From positions 24,750 to 88,749 of the forward strand of contig DEJV01000002.1 in assembly GCA_002353525.1 (NCBI GenBank): a DNA stretch of 64,000 nt. Reading direction: 5' to 3'. A model generated the notes under the pieces. It was given only the letters and a program-made list of their open reading frames with translations, searched no databases and was not told the origin of the DNA. The position numbers were made by a program, and so were the translations under genes. The stretch comes from Prevotella sp. UBA2739 (lineage in GTDB: Bacteria > Bacteroidota > Bacteroidia > Bacteroidales > Bacteroidaceae). Positions 35,149-44,691 of this stretch are shown in pieces. Position 1 is the stretch's first letter, and each line of letters starts with the position of its first letter.

Positions 35149-36204
35149 TTAAAAATACTTTGTAATCTTAGCGTTTTGGAAGTTATTCATTTCGTTCACC
35201 ATATTCACGGCACTCATGATGATGGGGTAGGAGCAAAGAGCGCCAGTTCCTTCACCCAACCGCATTCCCAGATGGAGTAATGGCTTGGCATTCATCAGTT
35301 CGAGCATACGCTTGTGCCCACTCTCGTCGCCGCAATGGCCGAAAATCATATAGTTTCTCACCTCAGGCACCAGTTGGCAGGCAGCTAAGGCGCAAGCACT
35401 CATGATGAATCCGTCGACCATGACCAGCATCTTTCTCTCTGCAGCACGTAGCATGGCACCAACGGCAGCAATCATCTCGAAGCCTCCGAAATAAGAAAGC
35501 GAATCGTATTTGTCGCTTTCCTTTTGTGACGGGTGTATTGATATGTACCTTTCGACGGCCTGTCTCAGTACTTCGTGTTTATGTAGTAGTCCAGGATTGT
35601 TGAGACCAGCTCCAACCCCAATGCAATCGTCGAGCGGGATGTTGCCAAAGAGATGCATCCAGATACTGCTGGGCGAAGTGTTGGCAATGCCCATCTCTCC
35701 CACGCAGATGATGTTACATCCCTCGGCGGCACAGTCGTCAACCAGTTCTGCACCGATATTGATGGCCTTGTCGAATTCTTCCTCACTCATAGCTGCCTCA
35801 TAAAGGAAGTTCTTGGTGCCACGGGCAATCTTCCGGTCAATGATTCCTTCCACCTTGCTCAAGTCGTAATCGACACCAACGTCGACAATACGCAACTTGA
35901 ATCCATGCTGACGGCAAAACATGTTCACGCCTCCTCCGCCACGGGTGAAGTTTATCATTTGTTGCCAAGTCACATCACGGGGTGACACGCTAACCCCCTC
36001 ACGTTCTATTCCATGGTCGCCGCCAAGCAGCAGATGGCACGGATGATTGAGGCGAGGAGAAAGAGTCTGCTGAACCATACATATCTGCATGGCCAGTTCC
36101 TCAAGCAAGCCCAACGACCCTTTCGGCTTATTTAAATTGTCTATCTTGTCTTGTATCTCTGCCCGTATGGTTTCATCGGGTTTCTCTATGTGAAATACTC
36201 TCAT
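35149..36204 (-). CDS. cobT: nicotinate-nucleotide:dimethylbenzimidazole phosphoribosyltransferase
   Basis: 351 residues from the ATG at 36204; a GTG four codons upstream is less likely. LNKPKGSLGLLEELA near the N-terminus and GVSVSPRDVTWQQM are typical. VGEMGIANTSPSS matches the family core and RLGEGTGALCSYPI contains the catalytic Glu. It activates the lower-ligand base as its alpha-ribotide. It lies between cobU and cobS. The lower base actually used cannot be read from the sequence. Confidence 0.95.
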   Translation of the reverse strand: MRVFHIEKPDETIRAEIQDKIDNLNKPKGSLGLLEELAMQICMVQQTLSPRLNHPCHLLLGGDHGIEREGVSVSPRDVTWQQMINFTRGGGGVNMFCRQHGFKLRIVDVGVDYDLSKVEGIIDRKIARGTKNFLYEAAMSEEEFDKAINIGAELVDDCAAEGCNIICVGEMGIANTSPSSIWMHLFGNIPLDDCIGVGAGLNNPGLLHKHEVLRQAVERYISIHPSQKESDKYDSLSYFGGFEMIAAVGAMLRAAERKMLVMVDGFIMSACALAACQLVPEVRNYMIFGHCGDESGHKRMLELMNAKPLLHLGMRLGEGTGALCSYPIIMSAVNMVNEMNNFQNAKITKYF

Positions 36205-36231
36205 CTTAATCTTCACCTTTTTAACTGTTAA

Positions 36232-36765
36232 CTATTCACTCTTAATTTTCATTGGAATGCCGCTCACCATCAGAATCACCTCATCGGCCCTTGCGGCCAC
36301 ATATTGGTTCATCCAGCCCTCCAAATCGGTGAACTTACGTTGTATGGCATTATCGCTGACACCACCACTGCCAATCTCGTTTGTTACAAATATAAAGGTT
36401 GCATCCTGGCTGGTGAATTTGTCAAACTCTTCTTGCAGGGCCTTAAGAGCTTCTTCCACGCTGGGTTGTTCCCACTCATGGGCCGTACGGTCGAAGAAGA
36501 AATTGGTACACCAAAGCGTGATGCAATCGATGACCACCACGCGCCCTGTCACATCGTGACGGCTCAGATATTTCTCTTCTTCTATATTTGTCCATTGTGG
36601 ACCTCTACGCTGCTGGTGTATTTGCACTCGTCGACGGAACTCTTCATCCCAAATGTGGGCTGTAGCCAAATAGACGGGATTGTCCGACAGGCTGAGTGCC
36701 ATGGTTTCAGCCTGCACACTCTTGCCCGAGCGCTGTCCGCCTGTAATCAGAATAATTTTTCTCAT
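36232..36765 (-). CDS. cobU: adenosylcobinamide kinase/phosphate guanylyltransferase
   Basis: 177 residues from the ATG at 36765. ITGGQRSGKSVQAE is the P-loop. YLATAHIWDEEFRRRVQIHQ holds the substrate His region and FIFVTNEIGSGGV the conserved NE-G-G segment. It phosphorylates adenosylcobinamide and adds GMP. It is the first gene of the cobU-cobT-cobS-phosphatase operon. The leader would be only about 5 nt from the predicted start point. The C-terminal residues (KIKSE) and stop, with the spacer after them (GTGAATAGTTAACAGTTAAA), look like repeat arms. Confidence 0.9.
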   Translation of the reverse strand: MRKIILITGGQRSGKSVQAETMALSLSDNPVYLATAHIWDEEFRRRVQIHQQRRGPQWTNIEEEKYLSRHDVTGRVVVIDCITLWCTNFFFDRTAHEWEQPSVEEALKALQEEFDKFTSQDATFIFVTNEIGSGGVSDNAIQRKFTDLEGWMNQYVAARADEVILMVSGIPMKIKSE

Positions 36766-36774
36766 AGTTAGCGG

Positions 36775-36782
36775 CAAAGTTA
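36775..36782 (-). promoter_or_regulatory. -7 promoter box of the cob operon
   Basis: The minus strand reads TAACTTTG (TAnnTTTG), ending only 9 bp before the cobU ATG. No cobalamin riboswitch can fit between box and gene, and none was seen. The -33 element is not clear. Confidence 0.5.
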
Positions 36783-36935
36783 CATTTTTTTTCTCATTTT
36801 GCTGTGGTTTTCATGTCTTTATTCCCATCATACACTCTAAAAAGCATGTTTTTTCACGTTTTTTCTTGGCAGTTTCATTTATTTTACGTTATTTTGCGGT
36901 GTTGAAATGTGAATTATTTAGTAAATTTTTTAGAT

Positions 36936-38063
36936 ATGAAAAAATTATTTCTTTTTTTAGCTGCCGCTTTTATGGCAACAACCGTTTCCGCACAGACAGT
37001 GGTGGAAAGTAAGACATTCGACAATTTCTACATCGGCCTGAATGGTGGATTTGCTACCAAGACTACTCACAACCGGTGGTTGAAAAACCTTAATTCGAAC
37101 GTTGGCTTGCGCGTCGGACGTTATTTCACGCCTGTATTCGGTCTTGCACTTGAGAGCAATCTCTACTTCTCCAACCGTCCTTATGGCAAGGCCAACACAT
37201 TCCCTGAGTCTACGGGTACTTTTGTTCGCGGAATGAATACCTCACTGCTGGGAACAGTAAACATGACCAACTGGTTCTGTGGCTATCAAGGCGAGCCTCG
37301 TGATTTTGAGGTGATTGCACTCTATGGCATGGGTTGGGGACATTCGTTTTCAAACAAGGAGTACTATCTGCCTGATTACATATCTATTGGTGAGCCTTAT
37401 TACTATCTAGACAAACTCTCTTATGAAGTCACTCGCTTGTATCGCTATCGCAAAGATAATCTCTCGTCGAAATTAGCAGTTGACTTTGCCTTTAATTTCG
37501 GTGACTGGAAAGAGTGGCAGCTCTATATAGAGCCAGCTATGATCTGGGCATTGAATGGTAACGGCTATGAGAAGGTGCAGTATAATGTCAACAAGAGTGC
37601 GTTCCAGCTGAACTGTGGCATTGTGTATAAGTTCCGCAACTCAACTGGTGAACACAACTTTAAGATTGCTGACCGCCAGAACGAGATCGACGAATTGAAT
37701 GCAGAGATCAATCGTCTGCGTCAACAGTTGGGACAGAAGCCTACTCAGGTGGTAAGAGAGAAAACCAATACTCGTGAGGTGAGAGTTGACAACCTCTATG
37801 TGGTTACATTCGCACAAGGCAGTTCCGAGCTGACTGCTGAGGCTAAGTATGCCCTGAACGGTATTCGTGAGGGCTCACACGTACAGATTGTGGGAACAGC
37901 CTCACCCGAAGGTGGTGCTGAGTGGAACCAGCAACTCTCTCAGGCTCGTGCCGATGTGGTTGCCAACTATCTGAAGAGCCGTGCCGTAGTGGTAGACGAG
38001 GCTGTGGGGCGTGGCGTTCAAGGCACAACCTCTAATCGTCTGGCTGTGGTATTTGTAAAATAA
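36936..38063 (+). CDS. OmpA-family outer-membrane protein
   Basis: 375 residues from the ATG at 36936 (MKKLFLFLAAAFMATTVSAQ signal peptide). Residues of about 20-235 form an N-terminal beta-barrel rich in aromatic strands. A short coiled coil (QNEIDELNAEINRLRQQLG) follows. The C-terminal OmpA/MotB-like domain runs from about 290 (VTFAQGSSELTAEAKYAL, IVGTASPEGGAEWNQQLSQARA, GVQGTTSNR), which binds peptidoglycan. It should link the outer membrane to the cell wall. It is monocistronic and divergent from cobU, 170 bp away. Confidence 0.9.
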   Translation: MKKLFLFLAAAFMATTVSAQTVVESKTFDNFYIGLNGGFATKTTHNRWLKNLNSNVGLRVGRYFTPVFGLALESNLYFSNRPYGKANTFPESTGTFVRGMNTSLLGTVNMTNWFCGYQGEPRDFEVIALYGMGWGHSFSNKEYYLPDYISIGEPYYYLDKLSYEVTRLYRYRKDNLSSKLAVDFAFNFGDWKEWQLYIEPAMIWALNGNGYEKVQYNVNKSAFQLNCGIVYKFRNSTGEHNFKIADRQNEIDELNAEINRLRQQLGQKPTQVVREKTNTREVRVDNLYVVTFAQGSSELTAEAKYALNGIREGSHVQIVGTASPEGGAEWNQQLSQARADVVANYLKSRAVVVDEAVGRGVQGTTSNRLAVVFVK

Positions 38064-38112
38064 CCCTTATCCGGACTCAAGTGATGAGTTGGTAGATTGA
38101 GGTTAAATGGTT

Positions 38113-38155
38113 GAGCCGCCTTTTTCAAGAGGGTCGAACTCCTCATTCCCGGCTC
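38113..38155. other. small structured element after the OmpA gene, function unknown
   Basis: GAGCCG (38113-38118) pairs with CGGCTC (38150-38155), enclosing a GAGG/CCTC stem with loop GTCGAACT. It resembles the T-arm end of a tRNA but lacks the rest. It may stabilise the ompA mRNA end. No T-tract follows. Confidence 0.25.
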
Positions 38156-38180
38156 TTAGTAATTGACTTAAATTCTATTA

Positions 38181-38234
38181 ATCCGTAACAAAACACTTGC
38201 TTTTTCTTGCAAATGTTTTGTTACGGATAGTTTT
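38181..38234 (+). terminator. 15-bp perfect inverted repeat with T-tract between ompA gene and ilvD
   Basis: ATCCGTAACAAAACA (38181-38195) and TGTTTTGTTACGGAT (38214-38228) are perfect complements around an 18-nt loop. AGTTTTTTATC follows. It should end the OmpA transcript 120 bp after the stop codon. It lies just upstream of the ilv promoter, so a regulatory role is also possible. Confidence 0.7.
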
Positions 38235-38248
38235 TTATCACTATTTTG

Positions 38249-38279
38249 TTGGTGGTTACAGAAAAACTCTTTACCTTTG
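38249..38279 (+). promoter_or_regulatory. promoter of the ilv operon
   Basis: TTG (38249-38251) and TACCTTTG (38272-38279) are 20 bp apart, matching the Bacteroidetes consensus. The leader to the ilvD ATG is about 55 nt and has no leader peptide or attenuator that I can see. Confidence 0.65.
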
Positions 38280-38337
38280 CACCCAATATTTTATTTTTTT
38301 TAAGGTATAAAGAGAAAGCAAACATAAAAGCTATTAT

Positions 38338-40158
38338 ATGAAGCATCCCTTAAGAAGTGCTGTATGTACGGAAGGCCGGAGAATGGCCGGAGCGCGTGCC
38401 TTGTGGGTAGCCACAGGAATGAAACCAAAGCAATTTGGCAAACCCATTATTGCCATAGTGAACTCGTTCACCCAGTTTGTGCCTGGGCACACTCACTTGC
38501 ATGAGATTGGACAGATTGTGCGTCAGGAGATAGAGAGCTTGGGTTGCTATGCAGCCGAGTTCAACACAATAGCCATTGACGATGGCATTGCCATGGGGCA
38601 TGATGGAATGCTCTATTCGCTACCCTCACGTGATATTATTGCCGACTCAGTGGAATATATGGTGAATGCGCATAAGGCCGATGCAATGATATGCATTTCC
38701 AATTGTGACAAGGTGACTCCCGGAATGCTCATGGCAGCTATGCGGCTGAACATCCCTACCGTGTTCTGCTCGGGAGGTCCCATGGAAGCTGGTCGTTGGC
38801 GAGGCGAGAATGCCGATTTGATAACAGCCATGGTGAAAGGTGCTGATCCCACGGTTAATGAAGAAGAATTACGCGAAATAGAGGCGTGTGCTTGTCCTGG
38901 ATGCGGGTCGTGCTCAGGAATGTTTACTGCCAATTCGATGAACTCGCTCACAGAGGCCATTGGACTATCGCTACCGGGCAACGGTACCCTATTGGCAACC
39001 CATACAAACCGTGTGGAGTTGTTCAAGGCTGCAGCACGCCAGATAGTTAAGAATGCGTTAGCCTACTATGAGGATGGCAATGAGGATGTGCTTCCCCGTA
39101 GTATTGCCACCCGCAATGCGTTTCTCAATGCGATGACACTCGACATAGCCATGGGAGGTTCTACTAACACTGTGCTCCATCTGCTTGCTGTAGCACAGGA
39201 GGGTGGGGTAGACTTCACAATTAAAGATATTGATGTCTTAAGCCGAAAGACACCGTGCCTTTGTAAGTTAGCTCCCAATACGCAACAGTATAGTGTACAG
39301 GAGTGCAATCGTGCCGGCGGTATCTTGGGCATTATGGGCGAGTTGAATAAGGGCAATCTTCTTGATAACTCTGCTATTCGTGTGGATGGCATGACACTTG
39401 GCCAGGCCATTGAGCGTTATAGCATCACTTCTGGTGCCTCTCCTGCTAGAGAGGATAACCATGATCCCCGACATATCTATTACTCGGCTCCAGGCAACCG
39501 TTTCTCAACGAAGATGGGATCACAGAGCGAGTATTATCCTTCACTCGACACCGATCGCACCAAAGGATGCATTCGGGATATCGCACATGCCTATACCAAA
39601 GACGGTGGCTTGGCCGTGCTTTTCGGCAATATTGCACAAGACGGTTGTGTGGTAAAGACAGCAGGCGTAGACGAAAGCCTTTGGCATTTCGAAGGACCAG
39701 CCGTTGTGTTCGACTCTCAGGAAGATGCTTGCGAAGGAATTCTTGGCGGACAAGTGAAGAGCGGCGACTGCGTTGTTATTACCCATGAAGGTCCTAAAGG
39801 TGGGCCAGGCATGCAGGAGATGCTTTATCCAACCTCTTATATTAAGAGCATGCACTTGGGCAAAGAGTGTGCACTCATTACCGACGGACGTTTCTCGGGC
39901 GGTACTAGTGGACTAAGCATCGGTCACATCTCTCCCGAGGCTGCCAGTGGAGGCAATATCGGCAAAATCAGAAATGGCGATATCATTGAGATTGATATCC
40001 CAGGGCGCACGATTAACGTGCACTTGACCGGCGAAGAGCTCGCTGACCGTCAGCAGCAGCCGTTGCGGCGCAACCGAATAGTGAGTAAAGCTCTGCAAGC
40101 TTATTCCCAGAGTGTCTCATCGGCTGATAAGGGTGGGGTGAGAATCATTCAAAGTTAG
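38338..40158 (+). CDS. ilvD: dihydroxy-acid dehydratase
   Basis: 606 residues, a full-length Ilv[16 protein letters not shown] and [13 protein letters not shown] hold the Fe-S cluster cysteines. [23 protein letters not shown] and [20 protein letters not shown] are the conserved Mg2+/substrate segments. It dehydrates dihydroxy-isovalerate and dihydroxy-methylvalerate to the 2-oxoacid precursors of valine and isoleucine. It is the first gene of the ilvD-B-N-thioesterase-C operon. Confidence 0.95.
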   Translation: MKHPLRSAVCTEGRRMAGARALWVATGMKPKQFGKPIIAIVNSFTQFVPGHTHLHEIGQIVRQEIESLGCYAAEFNTIAIDDGIAMGHDGMLYSLPSRDIIADSVEYMVNAHKADAMICISNCDKVTPGMLMAAMRLNIPTVFCSGGPMEAGRWRGENADLITAMVKGADPTVNEEELREIEACACPGCGSCSGMFTANSMNSLTEAIGLSLPGNGTLLATHTNRVELFKAAARQIVKNALAYYEDGNEDVLPRSIATRNAFLNAMTLDIAMGGSTNTVLHLLAVAQEGGVDFTIKDIDVLSRKTPCLCKLAPNTQQYSVQECNRAGGILGIMGELNKGNLLDNSAIRVDGMTLGQAIERYSITSGASPAREDNHDPRHIYYSAPGNRFSTKMGSQSEYYPSLDTDRTKGCIRDIAHAYTKDGGLAVLFGNIAQDGCVVKTAGVDESLWHFEGPAVVFDSQEDACEGILGGQVKSGDCVVITHEGPKGGPGMQEMLYPTSYIKSMHLGKECALITDGRFSGGTSGLSIGHISPEAASGGNIGKIRNGDIIEIDIPGRTINVHLTGEELADRQQQPLRRNRIVSKALQAYSQSVSSADKGGVRIIQS

Positions 40159-40183
40159 GAAGTAACAGTTATAGTAAGGAGTT

Positions 40184-41887
40184 ATGAGAGATAGAATTAC
40201 AGGGGCAAAGGCACTGATGCGTGCATTGCAAGCAGAAGGTGTGACCACCATCTTTGGTTATCCAGGCGGAGCCATTATGCCGGTCTATGATGCCCTCTTC
40301 GATTATACACGTGGTGAGAAGAAATGTTTCGATCACATTCTTGTGCGCCATGAGCAGGCTGCTACTCATGCAGCTGAGGGTTATGCACGTGTCTCTGGCA
40401 AGGTGGGTGTCGCTTTGGTTACCAGTGGTCCTGGAGCGACAAATACGTTGACAGGTGTTGCAGATGCAATGATGGACTCCACCCCCATTGTTGTTATTGC
40501 CGGCCAGGTGCCCATTTCATCGCTCGGAACCGATGCCTTCCAAGAGGTAGATCTTGTTGGCGTGGCTCAACCTATCTCTAAGTGGAGTTACCAGATACGT
40601 CATGCAGAAGATGTGGCCTGGGCAGTAAGTCGCGCCTTTTTTATTGCTCGTAGCGGTCGTCCGGGGCCAGTCGTGCTTGATTTTTCACGTAACGCTCAAG
40701 TAGAGGAGATTGATTGGAATCCGGCAAATGTCGACTTTATACGCTCATACGTGCCCTATCCGCAACTCGACATGGAAGCTGTTCGTCAGGCAGCCGCCCT
40801 TATTAATAATGCACAGCGGCCATTGGCCCTTGTTGGGCAGGGAGTAGAACTGGGACATGCACAGGAAGAACTGAAGATGTTTCTCGAAAAAGCTGATATC
40901 CCTGCTGGCCGTACCATGCTAGGATTGTCGGCTTTACCCTCCAATCATCCGCTTAACGTGGGCATGCTAGGCATGCACGGCAACTATGCCGTTAACTTGA
41001 AGGAGCAAGAGTGCGACGTGCTCATCGCTATTGGCATGCGGTTCAGCGACCGGGTGACAGGCAATGTAAGCACCTATGCCCGACAGGCTAAGATCATCCA
41101 TCTGGATATTGACCGTAGTGAGATTAATAAAAACATCAGAACTGATGTTGCCGTGGTGGCCGACTGTAAAGAGTCTTTGCCAGCCATTACCTCTCTGCTC
41201 TTTAAGAATAAGCACCAGCATTGGCGCAACTCTTTCCACGAACTGGATGAGAAAGAGCGCAATAAGGTGATTGAGCCGGCTATCCATCCTACAGACGGTC
41301 CGTTACTCATGGGTGAGGTGGTGAATGCTGTGGCTCTGCAGGCTCCCGACGATGCTGTACTGGTGACCGATGTGGGTCAGAACCAGTTGTTTGCAACCCG
41401 TTACTTCAAGTATCATCATGCCCGTAGCATCTGCACGAGTGGCGGTCTTGGAACAATGGGCTATGGCATGCCTGCAGCCATCGGTGCCACCTTTGCTACT
41501 TCTCGCACGGTGTGTTGCTTTATGGGCGATGGTGGCTTCCAAATGTGTATAGAGGAGCTGGGTACCATCATGGAGCAACAGTGTGCAGTGAAGATGATTT
41601 TGTTGAACAACAATTATTTGGGCAATGTGCGTCAGTGGCAAGATATGTTTTGGATGCGTCGGAAGTCATTCACCAAAATGATGAATCCTAACTATGAACT
41701 CATTGCCCGCGGCTACGGTATTCACTACGAGGTGGTGACCGACCGGGCGATGCTTGCAGCAGCTGTAGGGAGGATGTTCTCTACTCCCGGTGCTTACATT
41801 CTCGAGTGCGCTATCAAGGAAGACGACGATGTGCTGCCGATGACTCCTCCAGGAATGAATGTCAGCGACATGATGCTGGAAATATAA
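40184..41887 (+). CDS. ilvB: acetolactate synthase, large (catalytic) subunit
   Basis: 567 residues. GYPGGAIMPVYDAL and RHEQAATHAAEGYAR contain the catalytic Glu that activates TPP. TSGPGATNTLTG and the C-terminal GDGGFQMCIEELGT...NNNYLGNVRQWQ form the TPP/Mg2+ site. It condenses pyruvate with pyruvate or 2-oxobutyrate. It lies 25 bp after ilvD, with the small subunit following by 17 bp. Confidence 0.95.
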   Translation: MRDRITGAKALMRALQAEGVTTIFGYPGGAIMPVYDALFDYTRGEKKCFDHILVRHEQAATHAAEGYARVSGKVGVALVTSGPGATNTLTGVADAMMDSTPIVVIAGQVPISSLGTDAFQEVDLVGVAQPISKWSYQIRHAEDVAWAVSRAFFIARSGRPGPVVLDFSRNAQVEEIDWNPANVDFIRSYVPYPQLDMEAVRQAAALINNAQRPLALVGQGVELGHAQEELKMFLEKADIPAGRTMLGLSALPSNHPLNVGMLGMHGNYAVNLKEQECDVLIAIGMRFSDRVTGNVSTYARQAKIIHLDIDRSEINKNIRTDVAVVADCKESLPAITSLLFKNKHQHWRNSFHELDEKERNKVIEPAIHPTDGPLLMGEVVNAVALQAPDDAVLVTDVGQNQLFATRYFKYHHARSICTSGGLGTMGYGMPAAIGATFATSRTVCCFMGDGGFQMCIEELGTIMEQQCAVKMILLNNNYLGNVRQWQDMFWMRRKSFTKMMNPNYELIARGYGIHYEVVTDRAMLAAAVGRMFSTPGAYILECAIKEDDDVLPMTPPGMNVSDMMLEI

Positions 41888-41904
41888 TGAAATGAACATA
41901 GACA

Positions 41905-42468
41905 ATGGAAGAGAAAAAGACTTTATATACACTTTTGGTCTATTCAGAGAATGTGGCTGGTATTCTGAATCAGATTACTGCTGTGTTCACTCGCCGTCAG
42001 GTGAATATCGAGAGTCTCAATGTGTCGGCCAGTAGTATTCCTGGTGTACATAAGTATACCATAACAGCCTGGAGCGACGAAGACCAGATTGAGAAAATTA
42101 CAAAGCAAATAGAGAAGAAGATCGATGTGGTGAAAGCCAATTACTACACAGATGATCAGCTCTTCATCCGCGAGGTGGGCATGTATAAACTCTCTACCCC
42201 CATCGTATTAGAGAATGCCGAAATATCACGTATCGTACGCAGACTCAATGCACGCATCGTCGAGGTAAATCCCACCTACTGCACCGTGATGCTTAGCAGC
42301 GTGACCGAAGATATTCAGCGACTCTTCTATGAGTTAGATAAGTTTGGTTGTGTGCTGCAGTATACGCGTAGTGGTCGCATTGCCCTCACCCGTAGTACCG
42401 TAGAACAGGTAAGTGCCTTTCTTGAAAAGCAGGAGATGCTGCATAAACAAGTAACAAGTGAAAAGTGA
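41905..42468 (+). CDS. ilvN: acetolactate synthase, small (regulatory) subunit
   Basis: 187 residues. An N-terminal ACT domain (YTLLVYSENVAGILNQITAV, then RRQVNIESLNVS) binds valine for feedback inhibition. The second half matches the C-terminal small-subunit domain that activates IlvB. The last residues (QVTSEK) and TGA are written in AAGTAACAAGTGAAAAGTGA, which looks like a type I repeat arm. The stop overlaps the open frame of the thioesterase gene but not its chosen start. Confidence 0.9.
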   Translation: MEEKKTLYTLLVYSENVAGILNQITAVFTRRQVNIESLNVSASSIPGVHKYTITAWSDEDQIEKITKQIEKKIDVVKANYYTDDQLFIREVGMYKLSTPIVLENAEISRIVRRLNARIVEVNPTYCTVMLSSVTEDIQRLFYELDKFGCVLQYTRSGRIALTRSTVEQVSAFLEKQEMLHKQVTSEK

Positions 42469-42503
42469 CATACCTCAACATCCTTGAGGTGAAAAATGTA
42501 ATA

Positions 42504-43241
42504 ATGGAAAAAATAGGAAAATATCAGTTTATGGCCGAGCCCTTTCACTGTGATTTCAATTCACGGCTCTTCATGGGACATTTGGGCAACCATCTGCTCA
42601 ACGCAGCCGACTTTCATAGCAACGACCGCGGTTTCGGCATGATTTATTTGAAAACCATCAATAAGGCATGGGTGCTCTCGCGCCTGGCTGTGGAAATGGA
42701 GCACATGCCACAAGCCTACGACCGCTTCTGGGTGGAAACATGGGTAGAGAGTGCTATGCGTTTCTTTACCAACCGTAACTTCGCCATCACCGGTACCGAC
42801 GGACAAGTTTACGGTTATGGGCGCAGTGTATGGGCCATGATAGACACCGATACACGCCAGCCTCACAACCTGCTGGAGATTCACGACGGCTCTATTAACG
42901 ATTATGTGGAGCGCGACAAGCCCTGTCCCATCGCCAAGAGTTCACGCGTGCAGATGAGTGATGGTGCAGAACTCGTACGTACCATCGACACCTATTATAA
43001 TGATGTGGATATGAATGGGCACATCAATAGTGTAAAGTATATAGAGCATGTGCTCGATTTGTGGGACATGGACTGGTATCGCCATCATCAGATACATCGT
43101 TTCGAGGTGGCATATGTGGCAGAGAGTCATCAGGGCGACCGCCTTAGCCTCTACCGTGAGCAGACAGGCGAAAACGAGTATTGCGTCAGAATCTGCAAGG
43201 ATCATGACGTGGAGGTGGTAAGAAGCAAGGTCATCTTCTGA
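42504..43241 (+). CDS. acyl-ACP thioesterase-like protein inside the ilv operon
   Basis: 245 residues from the ATG at 42504 (MEKIGKYQFMAEPFHCDF). Double-hotdog fold: the N-terminal half has RLFMGHLGNHLLNAADFH, the C-terminal half YYNDVDMNGHINSVKYIEHV, matching the Asn/His (MNxHxN) motif of acyl-ACP thioesterases (FatA/FatB-like bacterial family). It should release fatty acids from acyl-carrier protein in the cytoplasm. Its position between ilvN and ilvC suggests a link between branched-chain precursors and branched fatty acids, which are typical of these bacteria (inference). Confidence 0.8.
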   Translation: MEKIGKYQFMAEPFHCDFNSRLFMGHLGNHLLNAADFHSNDRGFGMIYLKTINKAWVLSRLAVEMEHMPQAYDRFWVETWVESAMRFFTNRNFAITGTDGQVYGYGRSVWAMIDTDTRQPHNLLEIHDGSINDYVERDKPCPIAKSSRVQMSDGAELVRTIDTYYNDVDMNGHINSVKYIEHVLDLWDMDWYRHHQIHRFEVAYVAESHQGDRLSLYREQTGENEYCVRICKDHDVEVVRSKVIF

Positions 43242-43285
43242 GTATTCAAAAATATGTATAACAATATCTAACAACACAAACTATT

Positions 43286-44329
43286 ATGGCAGAAATGAAT
43301 TTCGGTGGCGTTATCGAAACAGTAGTCACCAGCAAAGAGTTCTCTCTCGAGAAGGCACGTGAGGTGCTGAAAAATGAAACCATTGCCGTTATCGGATATG
43401 GCATCCAAGGCCCTGGTCAGGCATGCAACCTGCGTGACAATGGCTTCAATGTCATTGTCGGACAGCGACAGGGTAAGACTTACCAGAAGGCAGAGGCTGA
43501 CGGCTGGGTACCTGGCAAGACCCTCTTCTCTATTGAGGAGGCCGCTGAGAGGGGAACCATTTTGTGCATGCTTCTCAGCGATGCAGGCCAGATTCAGGTG
43601 TGGCCCACTATCAAAAAGTATCTCACTCCGGGTAAGACACTCTACTATTCGCATGGCTTTGCCATCAATTGGAGCGACCGTACGGGTGTGGTTCCTCCCG
43701 AGGGTGTCGATGTTATTCTGGTGGCTCCTAAGGGTTCTGGTACTAGTCTTCGCACCATGTTCTGCGAGGGACGCGGATTGAACTGTTCTTACGCCGTCTA
43801 TCAAGATGCGAGCGGACAAGCCGAAGAGAAGACCATCGCCTTTGGTATCGGCATTGGAGCAGGTTATCTGTTTAAGACCACCTTCGAGCGTGAGGCAACA
43901 AGCGACCTTACCGGCGAGCGTGGTTCGCTTATGGGTGCCATACAGGGTCTGTTGCTGGCACAGTATGAAGTATTGCGCGAGAACGGTCACTCACCCTCTG
44001 AGGCCTTCAACGAGACCGTAGAAGAGCTCACCCAGAGCCTGGGTCCTCTTTTCGGCGAGAAAGGCATGGACTGGATGTATGCCAACTGCTCTACTACAGC
44101 CCAGCGTGGTGCGCTCGATTGGGCACCTCGTTTCCATGATGCCATTAAGCCCGTTATGCAACAACTCTACGAGAGTGTGAAGAATGGCACAGAGGCACAG
44201 ATCTCTATCGACGCAAACTCAAAGCCCGACTATCGTGAGGGACTAGAGCGCGAACTCGAAGCCATGCGCAATCAGGAAATGTGGCAGGCGGGTGCAACCG
44301 TTCGCAAACTTCGTCCTGAGAATAATTAA
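43286..44329 (+). CDS. ilvC: ketol-acid reductoisomerase
   Basis: 347 residues, class I length. The Rossmann NADPH site (AVIGYGIQGPGQACNLRDNG) lies near residue 35. HGFAINWSDR follows, and the knotted C-terminal domain carries ERGSLMGAIQGLLLAQYEVL with the acidic Mg2+ ligands. It converts acetolactate to dihydroxy-isovalerate. It is the last gene of the operon, 44 bp after the thioesterase gene, with a terminator about 110 bp downstream. Confidence 0.95.
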   Translation: MAEMNFGGVIETVVTSKEFSLEKAREVLKNETIAVIGYGIQGPGQACNLRDNGFNVIVGQRQGKTYQKAEADGWVPGKTLFSIEEAAERGTILCMLLSDAGQIQVWPTIKKYLTPGKTLYYSHGFAINWSDRTGVVPPEGVDVILVAPKGSGTSLRTMFCEGRGLNCSYAVYQDASGQAEEKTIAFGIGIGAGYLFKTTFEREATSDLTGERGSLMGAIQGLLLAQYEVLRENGHSPSEAFNETVEELTQSLGPLFGEKGMDWMYANCSTTAQRGALDWAPRFHDAIKPVMQQLYESVKNGTEAQISIDANSKPDYREGLERELEAMRNQEMWQAGATVRKLRPENN

Positions 44330-44438
44330 TGCGCATGCAGTGTTGAGAAGACCGCTTGTCGGTTTTGTCTGAACTTCTGCAATTCCCTCACTTCTGAACT
44401 CCAAGAAGTAGAGTGAATGCGAAACTTAAGAAACACGA

Positions 44439-44485
44439 CCTCAGTTCATCCCCGTTGCATGGAGGATGAGCTGAGGCTTTCTTTT
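44439..44485 (+). terminator. rho-independent terminator of the ilv operon
   Basis: CCTCAGTTCATCC (44439-44451) pairs with GGATGAGCTGAGG (44464-44476), 13 bp with one G-T pair, then CTTTCTTTTTATC. The rest of the gap up to 44641 shows no supported gene; a 72-codon minus ORF there overlaps the terminator and is rejected. Confidence 0.85.
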
Positions 44486-44641
44486 TATCAGTATGAGCCT
44501 TACTTCCCTGCAATATTCCCATTATACAAACCGCAATAGCAAAAAGTTGTAAAGTGTTGATAATCAGATGTGATGGTCGTCCACTAGTGATATTCAGCTG
44601 ATACATTCCTTATTAAATGACGTGTGCGCGCAAAAAGAATG

Positions 44642-44649
44642 TAATTTTG
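44642..44649 (+). promoter_or_regulatory. -7 promoter box of the GH31 gene
   Basis: TAATTTTG matches TAnnTTTG, 42 bp before the ATG. The -33 element is not evident. Confidence 0.45.
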
Positions 44650-44691
44650 CACTCGACACATTCATAACGATTTGCAAAAACTGATGCAACA

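Noticed and set aside
36765..36935. cobalamin riboswitch upstream of cobU
   Set aside because: The predicted promoter is within 20 bp of the start codon and no B12-box-like sequence was seen.
38113..38155. tRNA gene or attachment site (T-arm-like GTCGAACT loop)
   Set aside because: Only one arm-like hairpin is present; there is no anticodon arm, no second copy and no integrase nearby.
44388..44606. 72-codon minus-strand ORF after ilvC
   Set aside because: It overlaps the ilv terminator and has no upstream signal.
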